A stretch of DNA of 39,106 nt from Pseudomonadota bacterium (GTDB lineage Bacteria > Pseudomonadota > Gammaproteobacteria > Halothiobacillales > Halothiobacillaceae): assembly GCA_021795795.1 (NCBI GenBank), contig JAJYPA010000021.1:1-39106 (forward strand). Direction: 5' to 3'. A model generated the notes under the pieces. It saw only the letters and a program-made list of their open reading frames with translations, did no database searches and was not told the origin of the DNA. Shown piece after piece: positions 8,647 to 16,257 of the stretch; the first letter of the stretch is position 1, and each line of letters begins with the position of its first letter. A program made the translations under genes and the position numbers.

Positions 8647-9705
8647 CTACTCTAAACGGGCAGCCAGCACGACTTCGTGGATAAAACAGAGCTTGCGAAT
8701 TACCGCTTCAGGATTCACGAAGGGATAGCTGTCCTTCTGGCCGAGGCTGCGATTCATGCTGTTGAGAAACAGGGTAAACGGCATCCAATCGCGCATCAGA
8801 GCAGCCTCGAACGCCTCGATGGTCATCGGCGCTGATGCCTCTGGAAACGGTGAACTCGGCTGAGCACTGCCAATCCGGGCTCGCCAGTTGGCCGCGGTAT
8901 CAAGCGCATCGACGATATGCAGATAATGCGCCCAGGTTTCGGCCCAATCCTCCCAGGGATGCATGGTGGCGTACTCACTGATATAGTTGTTTTGCCAGCC
9001 CGAACGTGCACCGTTTTTATAGTAGGCATCCATCGCTTCGGAATAATCTGCGCACTCATCACCAAACCATTGGCGATAACCACTAATCCAACGGCTGTTT
9101 TCCACCAAAAGCATCCAATAATAATGACCGATTTCGTGCCGCAAGTGACCTAATAGGGTTCGGTACGGCTCATCCAAGCGTTTGCGTTTGCGCTCTCGTA
9201 CCACGTCATCCGCCTCATCGATATTCAATGTGATCACCCCATCCTGATGCCCGGTCAGCACCCGCTCCTGAGGGTAATCCGCCAGAAAGTTGAAACTCAG
9301 CCCGCGCGCGGGATCCCTATCTCGATCAGGTATCGGTAATCCGATCTGCATCAATGAATAAATCAATCGCCGCTTGGCCGCTTCCAGCAAGAACCAGAGA
9401 TGCAGATGTTCAGGTATGGACAGCGCGGGAATCATCTCGGTGAAACGACAACTACGGCACCAGGCATTTTGATCCGATTCGGCCACCATCCAGTTGCAGA
9501 TGTGCTGGGATACATAGTTGTTGCAGGGGCGATAACGTTCGACCAGAGCGCTGTTGACCGGTGACCAGAACAGATCGGAACCGGGCTGGAATGCAACCAT
9601 GGCGCGTATCTCGGTGACATAACCGAGCGGCATGCCACAGTGTTCACACACCACATTTTCAAAAAAAGTGATCTGACCGCAGTTGCCACATTCAAACGTC
9701 TTCAT
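8647..9705 (-). CDS. Zinc-ribbon metallopeptidase-like protein (COG4307/DUF2248 type)
   Basis: The 352-residue protein starts with a zinc ribbon (CGNCG and CEHCG at residues 6-22) and a further Cys pair CRSC near 85. It contains the zinc-peptidase signature HEIGHYYW (about residues 190-197), followed by downstream acidic and Asp residues such as DECADY. I recognise the layout as the putative zinc-binding metallopeptidase family of unknown substrate. No signal peptide is present, so it is probably cytoplasmic. ATG at 9705 is preceded by AAGGAG at 8 bases. It sits convergent with the response regulator (36-bp gap) and divergent from soxYZ. Whether it has any role in sulfur metabolism is unknown. 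Confidence 0.85.
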   Translation of the reverse strand: MKTFECGNCGQITFFENVVCEHCGMPLGYVTEIRAMVAFQPGSDLFWSPVNSALVERYRPCNNYVSQHICNWMVAESDQNAWCRSCRFTEMIPALSIPEHLHLWFLLEAAKRRLIYSLMQIGLPIPDRDRDPARGLSFNFLADYPQERVLTGHQDGVITLNIDEADDVVRERKRKRLDEPYRTLLGHLRHEIGHYYWMLLVENSRWISGYRQWFGDECADYSEAMDAYYKNGARSGWQNNYISEYATMHPWEDWAETWAHYLHIVDALDTAANWRARIGSAQPSSPFPEASAPMTIEAFEAALMRDWMPFTLFLNSMNRSLGQKDSYPFVNPEAVIRKLCFIHEVVLAARLE

Positions 9706-9784
9706 GTCCCGACTCCTTGATTTACGCCCTTTGGTGCCTGCTGCCGTCTTCGTGTTTGGACATCATGACGCATCTATCGCTGCA

Positions 9785-9798
9785 TGACCAGTCGGTCA
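9785..9798. promoter_or_regulatory. Dyad upstream of soxY, possible activator site
   Basis: TGACC-AGTC-GGTCA is a perfect 5-bp inverted repeat centred about 170 bp before the predicted soxY transcription start. Sigma54 activators normally bind upstream dyads in this distance range. Assignment is inference from position and symmetry only. Confidence 0.3.
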
Positions 9799-9865
9799 AA
9801 GCCCTCACCGGATTGGGAATTCACTCAGCCGCATCGACCACCTCTCAACGCAAAATGAAAACAAC

Positions 9866-9884
9866 AAATTGCACTTTGCAATTT
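9866..9884. promoter_or_regulatory. Dyad upstream of soxY, possible activator site
   Basis: AAATTGC-ACTTT-GCAATTT is a perfect 7-bp inverted repeat centred about 88 bp before the predicted soxY start. Position and symmetry fit an upstream activating sequence for the NtrC-family regulator at 7231. It overlaps a second, weaker TTGCAA repeat. Confidence 0.4.
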
Positions 9885-9935
9885 GCAATCCAGAAAAACA
9901 CCAAGCAAATACATTAAATATCAATAATTTAATAA

Positions 9936-9952
9936 TTGGCACGTCACATGCT
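9936..9952 (+). promoter_or_regulatory. Sigma54 (-24/-12) promoter of soxYZ
   Basis: TTGGCACGTCACATGCT matches the RpoN consensus TTGGCACG-N4-TTGCT except for one base. The invariant GG (9938-9939) and GC (9950-9951) are exactly 12 bases apart. The predicted start is near 9963, giving a leader of about 37 bases before the soxY ATG. The surrounding 100 bases are A/T-rich. Confidence 0.75.
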
Positions 9953-9999
9953 TTAACTATTAGCGTGGTATTCCACACAACAATGAGGAGCTCAGATCC

Positions 10000-10473
10000 A
10001 TGAAATCTAATCGTCGTGTATTTTTGAAAGGCAGCATGGCTGCCAGTGCAGTTGGCCTGGCTGTTGGCGCCGGCCTGTTGACCCCGCGCGCTGTTTTGGC
10101 CGCTACTTGGCCAGAGAAAGCGTACAACACTAAAGGCTTTGACGAGTCTCTGAGCGACCTGTTCGGCAGCGCTGGCGCTCCAACAGAGTCTAAAGACGTT
10201 ACCGTTAAGGCTCCAGACATCGCTGAAAACGGCGCTGTTGTTCCTGTCACCATCGAATCTGCTGTTGCTGGTACCGACAACATCGCGATCCTGGTTAAAG
10301 GCAACCCGACTCCGCTGGTCGCCAACTTCAAGTTCGTTGGTGCTCAACCTTTCGCGTCAACCCGTATCCGTATGGGCAAAACCGACAACGTGATCGGTGT
10401 AGCTCACGCTGGCGGCAAGCTGTACATGGCTGAGAAGCAAGTTAAGGTTACCATCGGTGGTTGCGGCGGTTAA
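10000..10473 (+). CDS. soxY: Sulfur carrier protein SoxY of the thiosulfate-oxidising Sox system
   Basis: SoxY carries sulfur intermediates covalently on a C-terminal cysteine while SoxXA, SoxB and related enzymes act on them in the periplasm. The 157-residue precursor has a twin-arginine signal (NRRVFLKG near residues 4-11, cleavage expected after AVLA) and ends with the diagnostic GGCGG, carrying Cys155. ATG at 10000 has GAGGAG upstream. soxZ, its obligate partner, follows after 57 bp. Codon use is rich in GCT and GTT, unlike the GCC/GCG-rich neighbours, which fits very high expression. No soxXAB or soxCD lies in the window, so the Sox genes are dispersed in this genome. Confidence 0.97.
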   Translation: MKSNRRVFLKGSMAASAVGLAVGAGLLTPRAVLAATWPEKAYNTKGFDESLSDLFGSAGAPTESKDVTVKAPDIAENGAVVPVTIESAVAGTDNIAILVKGNPTPLVANFKFVGAQPFASTRIRMGKTDNVIGVAHAGGKLYMAEKQVKVTIGGCGG

Positions 10474-10530
10474 TTCGCTCTGCTCTCTGATTGACTTTAC
10501 CTAAATGACGAATTAACGAGGTTACAAACC

Positions 10531-10836
10531 ATGTCAACTATCAAAATGCGTATTAGTACCGCCGGCGACGTTCTTGACGTTAAAAGCCTGATCCAGCAGG
10601 CGATGGAATCCGGCCGTGTGAAAGACAAGGCCACCGGCAAACTGATTCCGGCCGACTTCATCCAGACTATGACCGTTTCTGTCAATGACAAAACAGCCGT
10701 AGAAGCGAACTTGTCCGTAGCGGTTTCCAAGAACCCCTACATCAACTTCAAAGTTCCAGGCAAAAAAGGCGACAAAGTAACGATCGCATACACTACCAAC
10801 CTGGGCAAAAGCGACACAGCAACCGAAACTGCTTAA
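10531..10836 (+). CDS. soxZ: Sulfur carrier partner SoxZ
   Basis: The 101-residue protein lacks a signal peptide and matches SoxZ in length and composition (MSTIKMRI start, GRVKDKATGKLIPADFI, YINFKVPGKKGDKV). SoxZ folds with SoxY into the SoxYZ heterodimer and is thought to be co-exported through the SoxY Tat signal. It lies 57 bp after soxY, with the weak ribosome-binding site GAGG upstream, and is followed within 55 bp by a strong terminator. The pair therefore forms a two-gene operon. Its highly biased codon use resembles that of soxY. Confidence 0.96.
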   Translation: MSTIKMRISTAGDVLDVKSLIQQAMESGRVKDKATGKLIPADFIQTMTVSVNDKTAVEANLSVAVSKNPYINFKVPGKKGDKVTIAYTTNLGKSDTATETA

Positions 10837-10887
10837 TTAGTAGCTCTTGTGGCGGTTGACGTTCACGTACCGTCTCCGCAAGCGTGC

Positions 10888-10912
10888 AAACCCGCCGAAT
10901 GGCGGGTTTTTT
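10888..10912 (+). terminator. Rho-independent terminator of soxYZ
   Basis: CCCGCC-GAAT-GGCGGG is flanked by AAA and followed by six T. It lies 51 bp after the soxZ stop and between the convergent soxZ and proline iminopeptidase genes. On the minus strand only three T follow the stem, so it should act mainly on soxYZ. Confidence 0.9.
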
Positions 10913-10954
10913 AATGTCGAAAAATCAAACGGCAGCGGTCAGCAAGTCCGTCGT

Positions 10955-11926
10955 TTATCCCCGACCATTCTGGTGCCCCGCCAAACGCTCCACAAACCGG
11001 TCCGTCGCGCGAATCAGTGCATCGGTGATGCCCGGTTCACTGGCGGCATGCCCCGCATCTTCCACGACCGTCAACTTGGCATTCGGCCAAGCCGCCGCCA
11101 GCGCAAACGCCTGATCCACAGGACAGACCACATCGTAACGCCCGTGGATGATTTCCCCTTCGATGCCGGCCAAGCGCGCGGCTTGCGCCAGCAAAGGCTT
11201 CCCGCGTAAGAACGCGCCGTGCACAAAGTAATGGTTTTCGATCCGGGCAATTGCCAAAGCATGGCGCGGGTCGGCAAAGAAATCGACCGTAGCCGGATCG
11301 CTCAAGAGCGTCGCCGTTCGCCCTTCCCAGGTTGACCAGGCCTTTGCCGCCTGCATTCGGGCCAAATCGTCACTGCCCGTCAGGCGACGGTGGTAGGCCA
11401 CCACCAGATCGCCACGCTCCTCTTCGGGAATCGGTGCCACGAAATCGGCCCAATAATCGGGAAACAGACGATCGGCACCGCGCTGATAGAACCAGGAAAT
11501 ATCCTCATCGCGGCAAAGAAAAATCCCGCGCAAGATCAATCCCAATACGCGTTCCGGGTGGGCCGCAGCGTAGGCCAGTGCCAGTGTCGATCCCCAGGAG
11601 CCACCAAACACAAGCCACCGCTCGATATTCAGATGCTGGCGCACCAGCTCAAGATCGGCGATCAGCGCTTGAGTGGTATTACCCTCCAGGTGCGCGTGCG
11701 GCGTCGAACGACCGGCACCGCGCTGGTCAATCAGGATAATCCGATACCGGTCAGGATCGAAAAAACGGCGATGGGCGGGTGTGCATCCGGCACCGGGCCC
11801 GCCATGCAGGAACACCACGGGAATACCCTTGAGCCGCCCACACTCCTCGACATGCAGCACATGGGGTGCATCCACGGGAATACTGTGCGTTACCAAGGGT
11901 TCAATCGCGGGATACAGTTCACGCAT
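10955..11926 (-). CDS. pip: Proline iminopeptidase (alpha/beta-hydrolase)
   Basis: The 323-residue cytoplasmic peptidase removes N-terminal proline. It shows the oxyanion-hole motif HGGPGAG, the DQRGAGRSTPHA signature, the nucleophile elbow GGSWGS (Ser about 113), and the C-terminal acid and base in GRYDVVCP and EDAGHAASEPG. The length is typical of the S33 family. ATG at 11926 is preceded by AGGAG. It is divergent from ttcA across a 115-bp gap that should contain both promoters. Confidence 0.94.
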   Translation of the reverse strand: MRELYPAIEPLVTHSIPVDAPHVLHVEECGRLKGIPVVFLHGGPGAGCTPAHRRFFDPDRYRIILIDQRGAGRSTPHAHLEGNTTQALIADLELVRQHLNIERWLVFGGSWGSTLALAYAAAHPERVLGLILRGIFLCRDEDISWFYQRGADRLFPDYWADFVAPIPEEERGDLVVAYHRRLTGSDDLARMQAAKAWSTWEGRTATLLSDPATVDFFADPRHALAIARIENHYFVHGAFLRGKPLLAQAARLAGIEGEIIHGRYDVVCPVDQAFALAAAWPNAKLTVVEDAGHAASEPGITDALIRATDRFVERLAGHQNGRG

Positions 11927-12041
11927 CGGTTCACTCCTAACTTTTCAAGAAACGGCCCAATTTTCGGGCCAAGACGCCGACCATCTTAGCCCCGATCCCC
12001 GGCTGTCGTACAATGCAGAAGTTTTCACGTCACGGTTACTC

Positions 12042-12851
12042 ATGAACACATCCTCCCTTCGCGAATCCGATCAGACAACGCCATCGGAACCCATCTGGTC
12101 CTGGATTAGCCCCGGCAAGAAACTTCAGCGTATCGTTGCACGGACCCTGATCGAGTTCTCGATGATCCAACCGGGCGACCGGATTCTAATCGGCCTCTCG
12201 GGCGGCAAGGATTCGCTTTCCCTGCTCCATTGCCTGCGGCATGTTCAGCGCCGGGCACCGATCTCCTTCGATCTGGCCGCCATCACGGTCGACCCGCAGG
12301 TTGGCGGATTCGATCCTGCACCGCTGGTGCCTTATCTCGAAAAACTCGGCATCCCCTATTTCGTGGAACGTGAAGATATTGTCGGTCTGGCCAATGAGCA
12401 CATGCGCGGCGATTCCTATTGCGCCTTTTGCGCCCGTATGAAACGCGGCCTGCTGTACAAAGCGGCCAGGCGCGAGGGCTATAACGTACTTGCACTCGGC
12501 CAGCACCTCGATGATCTGGCCGAAAGCTTCCTGATGAGCGCGTTTCATGGCGGCAAACTCAACACGATGAAAGCGCATTATCTCAACGACGCGGGTGATG
12601 TTCGTATCATCCGGCCATTTGTTCGTGTGCGGGAACGCATGCTGGCGGATTTCGCCACCCAAAACCTGCTGCCGGTGATCCGGGACAACTGCCCTGCCTG
12701 TTTTGCCAAACCCACGCAGCGCGAGCATTTCAAGCAATTGCTGGCCGCCGAGGAGCGTCTTAATCCGCAACTATTCCGCTCACTGGCCGTCACGCTCACC
12801 CCATTGATGCGCGATGGTTTGGAGAAGGCGCTACCAGCGCAAGCACGATGA
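12042..12851 (+). CDS. ttcA: tRNA cytidine(32) 2-sulfurtransferase TtcA
   Basis: The 269-residue enzyme thiolates C32 of certain tRNAs, using ATP and an Fe-S cluster. It shows the PP-loop LSGGKDSLSLLH (about residues 52-63), the first cluster motif C127-AF-C130 and the second C217-PA-C220, as expected for TtcA. ATG at 12042 gives a normal length; the open frame extends far upstream without recognisable content. The ribosome-binding site is weak. The last four bases overlap the ATG of the following acyltransferase, so the two are probably translationally coupled. Confidence 0.94.
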   Translation: MNTSSLRESDQTTPSEPIWSWISPGKKLQRIVARTLIEFSMIQPGDRILIGLSGGKDSLSLLHCLRHVQRRAPISFDLAAITVDPQVGGFDPAPLVPYLEKLGIPYFVEREDIVGLANEHMRGDSYCAFCARMKRGLLYKAARREGYNVLALGQHLDDLAESFLMSAFHGGKLNTMKAHYLNDAGDVRIIRPFVRVRERMLADFATQNLLPVIRDNCPACFAKPTQREHFKQLLAAEERLNPQLFRSLAVTLTPLMRDGLEKALPAQAR

Positions 12852-13789
12852 ACAAGCGCACCGCACAAAGCCACGGGCGCCCCAGACGAAGCGCGCTAAG
12901 ATTACTTCTACTCAGAAGTCTCTTGCGACTGTTCGCCCGGTTGCCGCTGCGCTTGAGCCATGCCATCGGTGCAGGCATGGGCTGGATAGCCTGGATAACC
13001 CACAGTTCAACGCGCAAAACCGCGGCAGAAAACATTCGCCGCTGCCTGCCGGAGTTATCACACCCACAACAAGCGCAACTGATTCGGGAAACCTTGCTCG
13101 AAACGGGCAAGACGCTGACCGAGCTGGGCGTCATCTGGCAAGGTTCTAGGGAACAAATCGAAACGCTGGCCCGCGAAGTGCGGAACGAAGAGATTCTGAC
13201 TCAAGCGATGGCTGTGGGCAGGGGCGTCATTCTGCTCGCGCCGCACAGCGGGGCCTGGGAACTGGGCGGCCTGTTTACCGCCACACGCACGCCCATGACC
13301 ACGCTTTATCGCCCGCCGAGGGAACCTGCCTTCGAAGCCTTAATGAACCGCTCGCGCGAACGGTTCGGTGGCAGACTCGTTCCCGCCAATCGCCACGGGG
13401 TGAAAGCATTGCTGATGGCTTTGCGGCGAGGCGAACTGGTGGCGATTTTGCCCGATCAGGAGCCGAATGTCGGCGAAGGTGCGTTTGCACCGTTTTTCGG
13501 CCATCCCGCCTACACCCTGACGCTCGTGCATAACCTGATGCAAAAAACCGGCGCGATTGCCATTCTGGGACGCACCGAACGCCTGCCTCACGGGCAGGGT
13601 TATCGTCTGGGTTATTTTGAAGCGCCGATCGGCATGTACGACCCCGATCCTGCAATCGCGCTGGCCGCGCTGAATCAGGGTATCGAACAGATGGTCAGAG
13701 AAAACCCGGCCCAGTATCAATGGGTTTACCGCCGGTTCCGGCGCCAACCCACCATATCAGGGAAAGCCACCTCGGAAACAGTCGATTAA
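12848..13789 (+). CDS. Lipid A biosynthesis-type acyltransferase (LpxL/HtrB family)
   Basis: The 313-residue protein has an N-terminal basic and hydrophobic segment (about residues 15-50, one membrane anchor) and the HX4E catalytic motif as HSGAWE near residue 135, followed by LYRPPREPAFEALMNRSR and ILPDQEPNVGEGAFAPFFG. These are signatures of the late acyltransferases that add secondary acyl chains to lipid A on the inner-membrane cytoplasmic face. It overlaps ttcA by 4 bp (ATGA). Its stop codon overlaps that of a second, convergent acyltransferase of the same superfamily at 13786-14781. Which acyl chain it transfers cannot be read from sequence. Confidence 0.9.
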   Translation: MNKRTAQSHGRPRRSALRLLLLRSLLRLFARLPLRLSHAIGAGMGWIAWITHSSTRKTAAENIRRCLPELSHPQQAQLIRETLLETGKTLTELGVIWQGSREQIETLAREVRNEEILTQAMAVGRGVILLAPHSGAWELGGLFTATRTPMTTLYRPPREPAFEALMNRSRERFGGRLVPANRHGVKALLMALRRGELVAILPDQEPNVGEGAFAPFFGHPAYTLTLVHNLMQKTGAIAILGRTERLPHGQGYRLGYFEAPIGMYDPDPAIALAALNQGIEQMVRENPAQYQWVYRRFRRQPTISGKATSETVD

Positions 13790-14781
13790 GACGCGTACAG
13801 GTCGGCTCGATCACTCGTCGCCGTCTTGAAGAGTTTCAGTGACCACATGTATTGCGGCGGATCATCGCTGATCAACCGTTCCAATGTCTGATTGATCGCC
13901 AGCGCCGCATCCGTGCTGGCTTGCGCAGGCACTTTAACCGGCGGCAATAGCAGCAACCGATACCGACCTCTGGCCATATCCAGTTGCCCTAGTGCGGGAT
14001 AAATGTCTACCTTGCCCAACGCGGCGATCTTGCCTGCCAGTGGGATGGTGGCCTTTTCGACACCGAACAACGGAGCGAATACCGAATCCCCCAGGCCAAG
14101 ATCTTCATCGGCAATGTAAAAAAACCCCTGCCCTGCCCGCAGATGACGTAAATGTGGCTTCAAGCCTTGTTCACGGGGGTAAACGCGCGCATCGTGACGC
14201 ACCCGTCCGCGCTCGAACAACCAATTCAACAGTCGATTTTTACCGAAGGGTTTGAACATGGCCGAACCGGTCATATTCATGGTAAAAAAATGTCCGATCC
14301 ATTCCAAACCGGCGCCATGCCCCGTCAGCACCACCCCACCGGAGCGAATCAGGCGGGCGAACAATTCGGGATCACTTACCTCCGTCTGGCTTTTGAGGTA
14401 ATCCACCGAGCGAAACCAGAGCCTGCCCAAATCAAGCATGGCATAGGCCTGCAACTGAAAATTCGCATCCCGCCAAGCGCGCCGCTGTGTTGCGGATTGA
14501 TCGGGGAAACAGACCTCCAGATTGCGCTCAACAATGCGGCGGCGCTTGGGATAGATCCGTTGATATAGCCTGGCGAGCGCGAACGCAGTTGCCCGCCGAA
14601 CAGCATGCGGCAGATAGGCCAGCAACCACAGCAACCCGACGAAGAACCAGACAGGCCAATAACGCGGGCACAAAAACGACCAGCGGAACGGTTGCGCCCA
14701 GACAAGTGACCCTTCATGCGCACTGTGGCGTGAAGACGCGGATGAATCAGGCGACCCGGCCGACGAATTTCTTTTGGTCAT
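13786..14781 (-). CDS. Second LpxL-family lipid A acyltransferase
   Basis: The 331-residue protein has a 40-residue Ser-rich start, a hydrophobic anchor (about residues 45-60) and the HX4E motif as HGAGLE near residue 155. It then shows PFGKNRLLNWLFERGR, ADEDLGLGDSVFAPLFG and a C-terminal PPQYMWSLKLFKT close to that of LpxL/LpxM proteins. It is the last gene of the long minus-strand run: its ATG overlaps the trkH stop by 4 bp. It converges on the plus-strand acyltransferase with a 4-bp stop overlap. The two proteins share the fold and motifs but are clearly diverged, so they probably add different secondary chains (inference). Confidence 0.88.
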   Translation of the reverse strand: MTKRNSSAGSPDSSASSRHSAHEGSLVWAQPFRWSFLCPRYWPVWFFVGLLWLLAYLPHAVRRATAFALARLYQRIYPKRRRIVERNLEVCFPDQSATQRRAWRDANFQLQAYAMLDLGRLWFRSVDYLKSQTEVSDPELFARLIRSGGVVLTGHGAGLEWIGHFFTMNMTGSAMFKPFGKNRLLNWLFERGRVRHDARVYPREQGLKPHLRHLRAGQGFFYIADEDLGLGDSVFAPLFGVEKATIPLAGKIAALGKVDIYPALGQLDMARGRYRLLLLPPVKVPAQASTDAALAINQTLERLISDDPPQYMWSLKLFKTATSDRADLYAS

Positions 14782-16229
14782 CGCCGCCAGAACATGGGCA
14801 GGAACAGCACAAATACGGTAAAGATTTCAAGACGTCCAAGCAGCATGGAGATCGTTCCAACCCATAATGTTCCAGTCGATGCTTGTGAAAAAGTAGTTGC
14901 CACAGAGCCCAAACCCGGTCCGGCACTCGTGAGCGTGCCAATAGCACCGCCAAAGGCCGAAACCACATCCAACCCTGTTGCCATCATCAAAAAGAAGATA
15001 ACTACGAAAACAAATACATAGGCGGCAAAGAATGCCCAAACTGCACTGATTACAGTCGGGCTAATACCTCGACCGCTGAGCTTGACCACGAACTCGGCAT
15101 GAGGGTGAACGAGTTTCCTCAACTCATTCAATCCTTGGCGTGTCAGCAAAAGCAACCGGACATTTTTCAACCCACCAGCAGTAGAACCGGCACAACCGCC
15201 AATCAAGGCAGTAGCCAAAATAAAAACTGGCAGGAACACAGGCCAAGGCGTGCTACCCGTTAGCGTGAAACCGGTTGTCGTTATCATGGAAACCAGGGTG
15301 AATAAACCCCAGCGCACCCCCCACAGCCATTCCGTAGCAGGGCGGGATAGAATGACTGTCAACACGATCAGGCCGAAAAACAACGCCAGAATCAAAAGAA
15401 AAAACTTGAATTCCGAGCTTTTGCCGTAAGCACGGAAAGATGCATGACGCAAAACCAGATAATGCAAAGCCATCGGCGTGGCGCCAAGAATCATGAACAC
15501 GACAGTTGTCAGTTCAATCGGGAAGCTATGAAAATACCCAAGACTGTCGTCATGAGTCGAAAAACCACCGGTTGAAATCGTGGCAAATGCATGTCCCACC
15601 GCATCGAACCAGCTCATGCCTTCGAGCTTGAATGCCAGGGTACAGACAATCGTCAGACCAACATATACCAGCCAGAGAGCTTTCGCTGTTTCGGAAATAC
15701 GCCCTGACAGGCGTTCATCCTTCATAGGACCGGAAATCTCGCTTTTATAAAGCTGCATGCCGCCCACACCAAGCAGCGGCATGAATGCAACGACCAACAC
15801 AATGATGCCCAGACCACCCAACCATTGAAGTTGCTGGCGATAGAACAACAAGGATTTGGGTAGCGTATCCAGACCCACCAACACGGTCGATCCGGTGGTA
15901 GTAATCCCCGAAACCGATTCAAACACCGCCTGGCTGAAGCTGACATGAAGCTCCGTTTGCAAATAGATCGGCACTGCGCCCATTAGGCCGAGCACGACCC
16001 AGAACAGCACGACGATCAGCAGGCCATCCCGCAATTTAAGCTCGCGTCGATATTTCCGTAACGGCAACCAGATCAATAACCCGAGCACAAACGTGATGAG
16101 AAAACTGTACTCGAAGGGGCGCAGATCGGCATCGCCCATCATCAAACCCACCAACCAAGGAGGAATGAACGTCAGACCGAAAACCATCAGCAACAATCCG
16201 AGCACACGGAACACGACAATAAACTGCAT
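14778..16229 (-). CDS. trkH: Trk potassium uptake channel subunit TrkH
   Basis: The 483-residue inner-membrane protein has about ten hydrophobic segments. The four pore-loop filter motifs of the TrkH/KtrB family are visible as GITTTGST, ATISTGGF, SMITTTGFT and GTLTSAGPG. It imports potassium under control of TrkA. It lies 28 bp after trkA in the same direction and has AAGGA before its ATG. The length equals that of E. coli TrkH. No key filter glycine appears lost. Confidence 0.96.
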   Translation of the reverse strand: MQFIVVFRVLGLLLMVFGLTFIPPWLVGLMMGDADLRPFEYSFLITFVLGLLIWLPLRKYRRELKLRDGLLIVVLFWVVLGLMGAVPIYLQTELHVSFSQAVFESVSGITTTGSTVLVGLDTLPKSLLFYRQQLQWLGGLGIIVLVVAFMPLLGVGGMQLYKSEISGPMKDERLSGRISETAKALWLVYVGLTIVCTLAFKLEGMSWFDAVGHAFATISTGGFSTHDDSLGYFHSFPIELTTVVFMILGATPMALHYLVLRHASFRAYGKSSEFKFFLLILALFFGLIVLTVILSRPATEWLWGVRWGLFTLVSMITTTGFTLTGSTPWPVFLPVFILATALIGGCAGSTAGGLKNVRLLLLTRQGLNELRKLVHPHAEFVVKLSGRGISPTVISAVWAFFAAYVFVFVVIFFLMMATGLDVVSAFGGAIGTLTSAGPGLGSVATTFSQASTGTLWVGTISMLLGRLEIFTVFVLFLPMFWRR

Positions 16230-16257
16230 GACCTGAGTCCTTTACCCTGTTCTCGAA

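Noticed and set aside
9805..10347. 180-codon minus-strand open frame over soxY and its promoter
   Set aside because: It lies opposite the unmistakable soxY gene and its promoter; no motif or ribosome-binding site supports it.
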